Source: an uncultured Mesorhizobium sp. | GTDB lineage: Bacteria; Pseudomonadota; Alphaproteobacteria; Rhizobiales; Rhizobiaceae | Length of the DNA: 8,392 nt | Reading direction: 5' to 3' | Assembly (NCBI GenBank): GCA_937958475.1 | Contig: CALFXR010000011.1 | Coordinates: forward strand, 1-8,392 | Translations under genes and position numbers: made by a program | Notes under the pieces: model-generated | Told to the model about the DNA's origin: nothing | Seen by the model: only the letters and a program-made list of their open reading frames with translations | Databases searched by the model: none | Part shown: piece by piece, positions 6,786 through 8,392 of the stretch | Layout of the letters: the number at the start of each line of letters is the position of its first letter | Position numbering within the stretch: position 1 is the first letter of the stretch

Positions 6786-6814
6786 ACATAGCACTCCGCA
6801 GTCCAGTCGGCCAA
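6785..6814 (-). promoter_or_regulatory. possible vapBC promoter
   Basis: On the minus strand, TTGGCC (6814-6809) and TATGTT (6790-6785) could serve as -35 and -10 boxes with an 18-bp spacer. The -10 matches consensus at four of six positions; the -35 at three. The predicted start near 6778 falls inside the inverted repeat and leaves a short leader before vapB. The position fits, but the motif is weak and read-through from the upstream regulator gene is also possible. Confidence 0.3.
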
Positions 6815-6821
6815 TCCGCGC

Positions 6822-7802
6822 TCACCCCCGCCGCATCCTGACCGGCGGCCTGCCGAACGCTTTCGCGAAGGCGCGGCTGAAGGCCGAGGCGGAGGAAAAG
6901 CCGGTGCGTGCCGCGATGTCGGCCATCGGCTCTGCGGTGTCGAGCACCAGCCGCCGTGCCGTGGCAAGGCGCAGCCTCAGGTAGTAGGCGCCGGGCGTCT
7001 CTCCGATCGAGCGGCCGAACACGGTCTCCAGCGTGCGCGCGGTGACGCCGACGCGCCGCGCGATGGCGCCGACGGTGAGGGGCCCGTCGACATGCGCCTC
7101 CATCAGCCGGATCGCCTGCGCCAGCCGCGGATCGTAGCCGTCGAGGCGCCCGAGCGAGACGAGCGGCTGCGCGTCGGTGGCGGCGCGCGCCTGGTCGTAG
7201 ATGAACACCGAGGCGACATCGAGCGCCGCCGCCATGCCGAGCCGGCTGCGGATCAGGTGCAGCATCAGGTCGAAGGTCGGCGAGGCGCCGCCGGTGGTGA
7301 ACACCGGGCCGTCGATGACGTAGCGGTCGGGGCGCACGTCGGCGCCGGGGAAGGCGGCGGCGAAGTCCTCGAGGTCCTCCCAGTGCGTCGTTGCCGCGCG
7401 GCCCTCCAGAAGTCCGGCGCGGCCCACCAGCCAGGTGCCCGCCTCGACGCCGCCGACCGCACGAGCCTGTCGCGCCACGCGGCGGATGCCGGCGAGCAGC
7501 GCCGGCGTGCCCTGCTCGCGCGTGCCGAAGCCGCCGACCACCACCAGCACGTCCGTTGGCAAGGCGGGGTCGAATCGTCCCTCGACCGCGACGGGCAGGC
7601 CGGCGGTGGTGACCGGCGGGGCGCCGTCGGCCGAGACGATGCGCCAGGAAAACACCGGCGAGCCGGCGACGCGGTTGGCGGCGCGCAGCGGATCGACAGC
7701 GGAAGCCACGCACATGATCGAGGCGCCCGAGAACACCAGGAAGGTCAGTCGGAGCGATGACGGGTCGGCGGAGAAGATCGATCGAGTTTCGCTTTTCGGC
7801 AT
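6822..7802 (-). CDS. GlxA-family AraC-type regulator, CdhR-like
   Basis: This 326-residue transcription factor has two parts. Residues about 18-190 form a DJ-1/PfpI (class I glutamine amidotransferase-like) sensor domain, and about 227-325 form an AraC helix-turn-helix pair (MADIAARTGFSSASAFSRAF, 293-312, is the second). The position of the nucleophilic cysteine in catalytic relatives is occupied by Glu120 in GGVEAG, so the domain should be a ligand sensor, not an enzyme. GRAATTHWEDLEDF (134-147) is typical of the GlxA/GbdR/CdhR branch, whose studied members sense glycine betaine, dimethylglycine, carnitine or arginine. The ATG at 7802 matches the usual domain start, but no Shine-Dalgarno is visible. 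The gene diverges from the BKACE gene, its likely target. A CdhR-like role in carnitine catabolism is inferred from this pairing. Confidence 0.85.
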   Translation of the reverse strand: MPKSETRSIFSADPSSLRLTFLVFSGASIMCVASAVDPLRAANRVAGSPVFSWRIVSADGAPPVTTAGLPVAVEGRFDPALPTDVLVVVGGFGTREQGTPALLAGIRRVARQARAVGGVEAGTWLVGRAGLLEGRAATTHWEDLEDFAAAFPGADVRPDRYVIDGPVFTTGGASPTFDLMLHLIRSRLGMAAALDVASVFIYDQARAATDAQPLVSLGRLDGYDPRLAQAIRLMEAHVDGPLTVGAIARRVGVTARTLETVFGRSIGETPGAYYLRLRLATARRLVLDTAEPMADIAARTGFSSASAFSRAFAKAFGRPPVRMRRG

Positions 7803-8040
7803 TTTTGTTTCGTAGAATGTGAAGCGCGCGTGTGCAAGGCGGGAGAAGCTTGGACAACATCGACCGGTGGCCCCCTCACCGTCTCTGGCTTCGCCCGATC
7901 CACCTCTCCCCATTTCATGAGGGCGAGGAGTCGCAGCTTCTGCGATTGGCATCTCCTCTCCCCCGGGCAGGGGGAGAGGTGGACCGGCGGAGCCGGGACG
8001 GTGAGGGGGTGCTTCGGCGCTACTCGGAGGAGAATTGCCT
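7803..8040. other. divergent control region between the GlxA regulator and BKACE genes
   Basis: These 238 bp separate two divergent genes and should hold both promoters and the regulator's binding site. Most of the region (7871-8009) is a compound inverted repeat. Unique sequence remains only at 7803-7870 and 8010-8040. The stretch next to the regulator start (7798-7825) is AT-rich for this genome. No convincing promoter or palindromic operator is visible outside the repeat. The BKACE ribosome binding site GGAGG is at 8026-8030. Confidence 0.6.
7871..8009. repeat. compound inverted repeat made of two facing palindromic units
   Basis: The left unit (7871-7930) begins CCCCCTCACCGTC and the right unit (7953-8009) ends GACGGTGAGGGGG. 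They are imperfect reverse complements over nearly 60 bases. Each unit contains further hairpins. On the right, CCTCTCCCCC (7955-7964) pairs perfectly with GGGGGAGAGG (7970-7979), and CCGGC (7984-7988) with GCCGG (7992-7996). On the left, CCTCTCCCC (7903-7911) pairs imperfectly with GAGGGCGAGG (7919-7928). This layout, two REP-like units head to head, resembles the mosaic palindromic elements frequent between rhizobial genes. It differs in sequence from the repeat at 48-166, although both share a GAGGTGG core. Confidence 0.85.
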
Positions 8041-8392
8041 ATGCCGCTCGCCATGAACCGCGAGGTCTTCATCACCTGTGCCGTCACCGGTTCCGGCGGC
8101 ACGCAGGACCGCTCGCCGCATGTGCCGCGCTCGCCCAAGCAGATCGCCGAGAGCGCGATTGCCGCGGCGAAGGCTGGCGCCGCCGTCGTCCACTGCCACG
8201 TCCGCGACCCCGAGACCGGCGCGCCCCGCCGCGATGTCGCGCTCTACCGCGAGGTGACCGAGCGCATCCGCGACGCCGAGGTCGACGTGGTGCTCAACCT
8301 CACCGCCGGCATGGGCGGCGACATGGTGTTCGGCGACGTCGAGAACCCGCTGCCGCTCAAGCAGAAGGGCACCGACATGGGCGGCGCCTCGA
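8041..8392 (+). CDS. beta-keto acid cleavage enzyme (BKACE/DUF849), 3' end outside window
   Basis: Only the first 117 codons are present; the gene continues past the right edge. The protein belongs to the zinc-dependent BKACE family, which transfers an acetyl unit from a beta-keto acid to an acyl-CoA, releasing acetoacetate and a new CoA ester. Visible signatures are VTGSG (15-19), the metal-binding pair His51 and His53 in HCHVRDP, and LNLTAGMGGD (85-94). The last resembles family members that act on 3-dehydrocarnitine, giving betainyl-CoA and acetoacetate. The ATG at 8041 is chosen because GGAGG at 8026-8030 lies 10 bases upstream; the ATG at 8053 is too far from it. Divergence from a CdhR-like regulator supports a CdhC-like role. 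Substrate assignment is inference; 3-keto-5-aminohexanoate and other keto acids are alternatives. Confidence 0.85.
   Translation, partial: MPLAMNREVFITCAVTGSGGTQDRSPHVPRSPKQIAESAIAAAKAGAAVVHCHVRDPETGAPRRDVALYREVTERIRDAEVDVVLNLTAGMGGDMVFGDVENPLPLKQKGTDMGGAS

Noticed and set aside
6556..7860. 434-codon minus-strand frame through the GlxA-type regulator and vapB
   Set aside because: It is out of frame with both recognised proteins and rich in arginine, alanine and glycine; no start signal or domain is visible.
7803..8138. 112-residue N-terminal extension of the GlxA-type regulator
   Set aside because: The extension would be translated from the palindromic repeat and from antisense of the BKACE gene. 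Family members start close to the DJ-1-like domain, which fits the ATG at 7802.

Overview
The window comes from a high-GC alphaproteobacterium, most probably of the order Hyphomicrobiales (rhizobia, Mesorhizobium and relatives). The signs are strong GC bias at third codon positions, long spurious open frames on every strand, an IclR-type PcaR next to pcaIJF, and two kinds of GC-rich intergenic inverted repeat of the sort common in that order. This placement is inference from gene style; no rRNA or other phylogenetic marker is present.

Layout, left to right. (1) 1-214 is intergenic and dominated by a perfect 36-bp inverted repeat. (2) 215-2563 (+) encodes a cytoplasmic family GH31 glycosidase of unknown substrate. 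(3) 2576-3373 (-) encodes an IclR-family regulator of the PcaR/PobR type. It is divergent from (4) a tight three-gene operon at 3486-6083 (+), pcaI-pcaJ-pcaF. This operon performs the last two steps of the beta-ketoadipate pathway: activation of 3-oxoadipate with CoA from succinyl-CoA, then thiolysis to succinyl-CoA and acetyl-CoA. A 15-bp perfect palindrome lies between pcaR and pcaI and is the obvious operator candidate. (5) 6088-6752 (-) holds a vapB-vapC toxin-antitoxin pair, converging on pcaF with only 4 bp between stop codons. (6) 6822-7802 (-) encodes a GlxA-type AraC regulator (DJ-1/PfpI-like domain plus AraC helix-turn-helix). It is divergent from (7) a beta-keto acid cleavage enzyme (BKACE, formerly DUF849) that starts at 8041 and runs off the right edge. 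The regulator/BKACE pair resembles the carnitine catabolism unit of Pseudomonas (CdhR with CdhC), so a 3-dehydrocarnitine cleavage role is the best guess.

Taken together this is an accessory catabolic region: one sugar-hydrolase gene, the final steps of aromatic-acid breakdown, and the start of what is probably a quaternary-amine (carnitine-like) catabolic operon, with a small toxin-antitoxin module between the last two. The catabolic modules are made of known families. I found no convincing undescribed system. The parts most worth a second look are non-coding: the compound repeat placed between the GlxA regulator and the BKACE gene, the palindrome overlapping a possible leaderless promoter of pcaR, and the inverted repeat in front of vapB.
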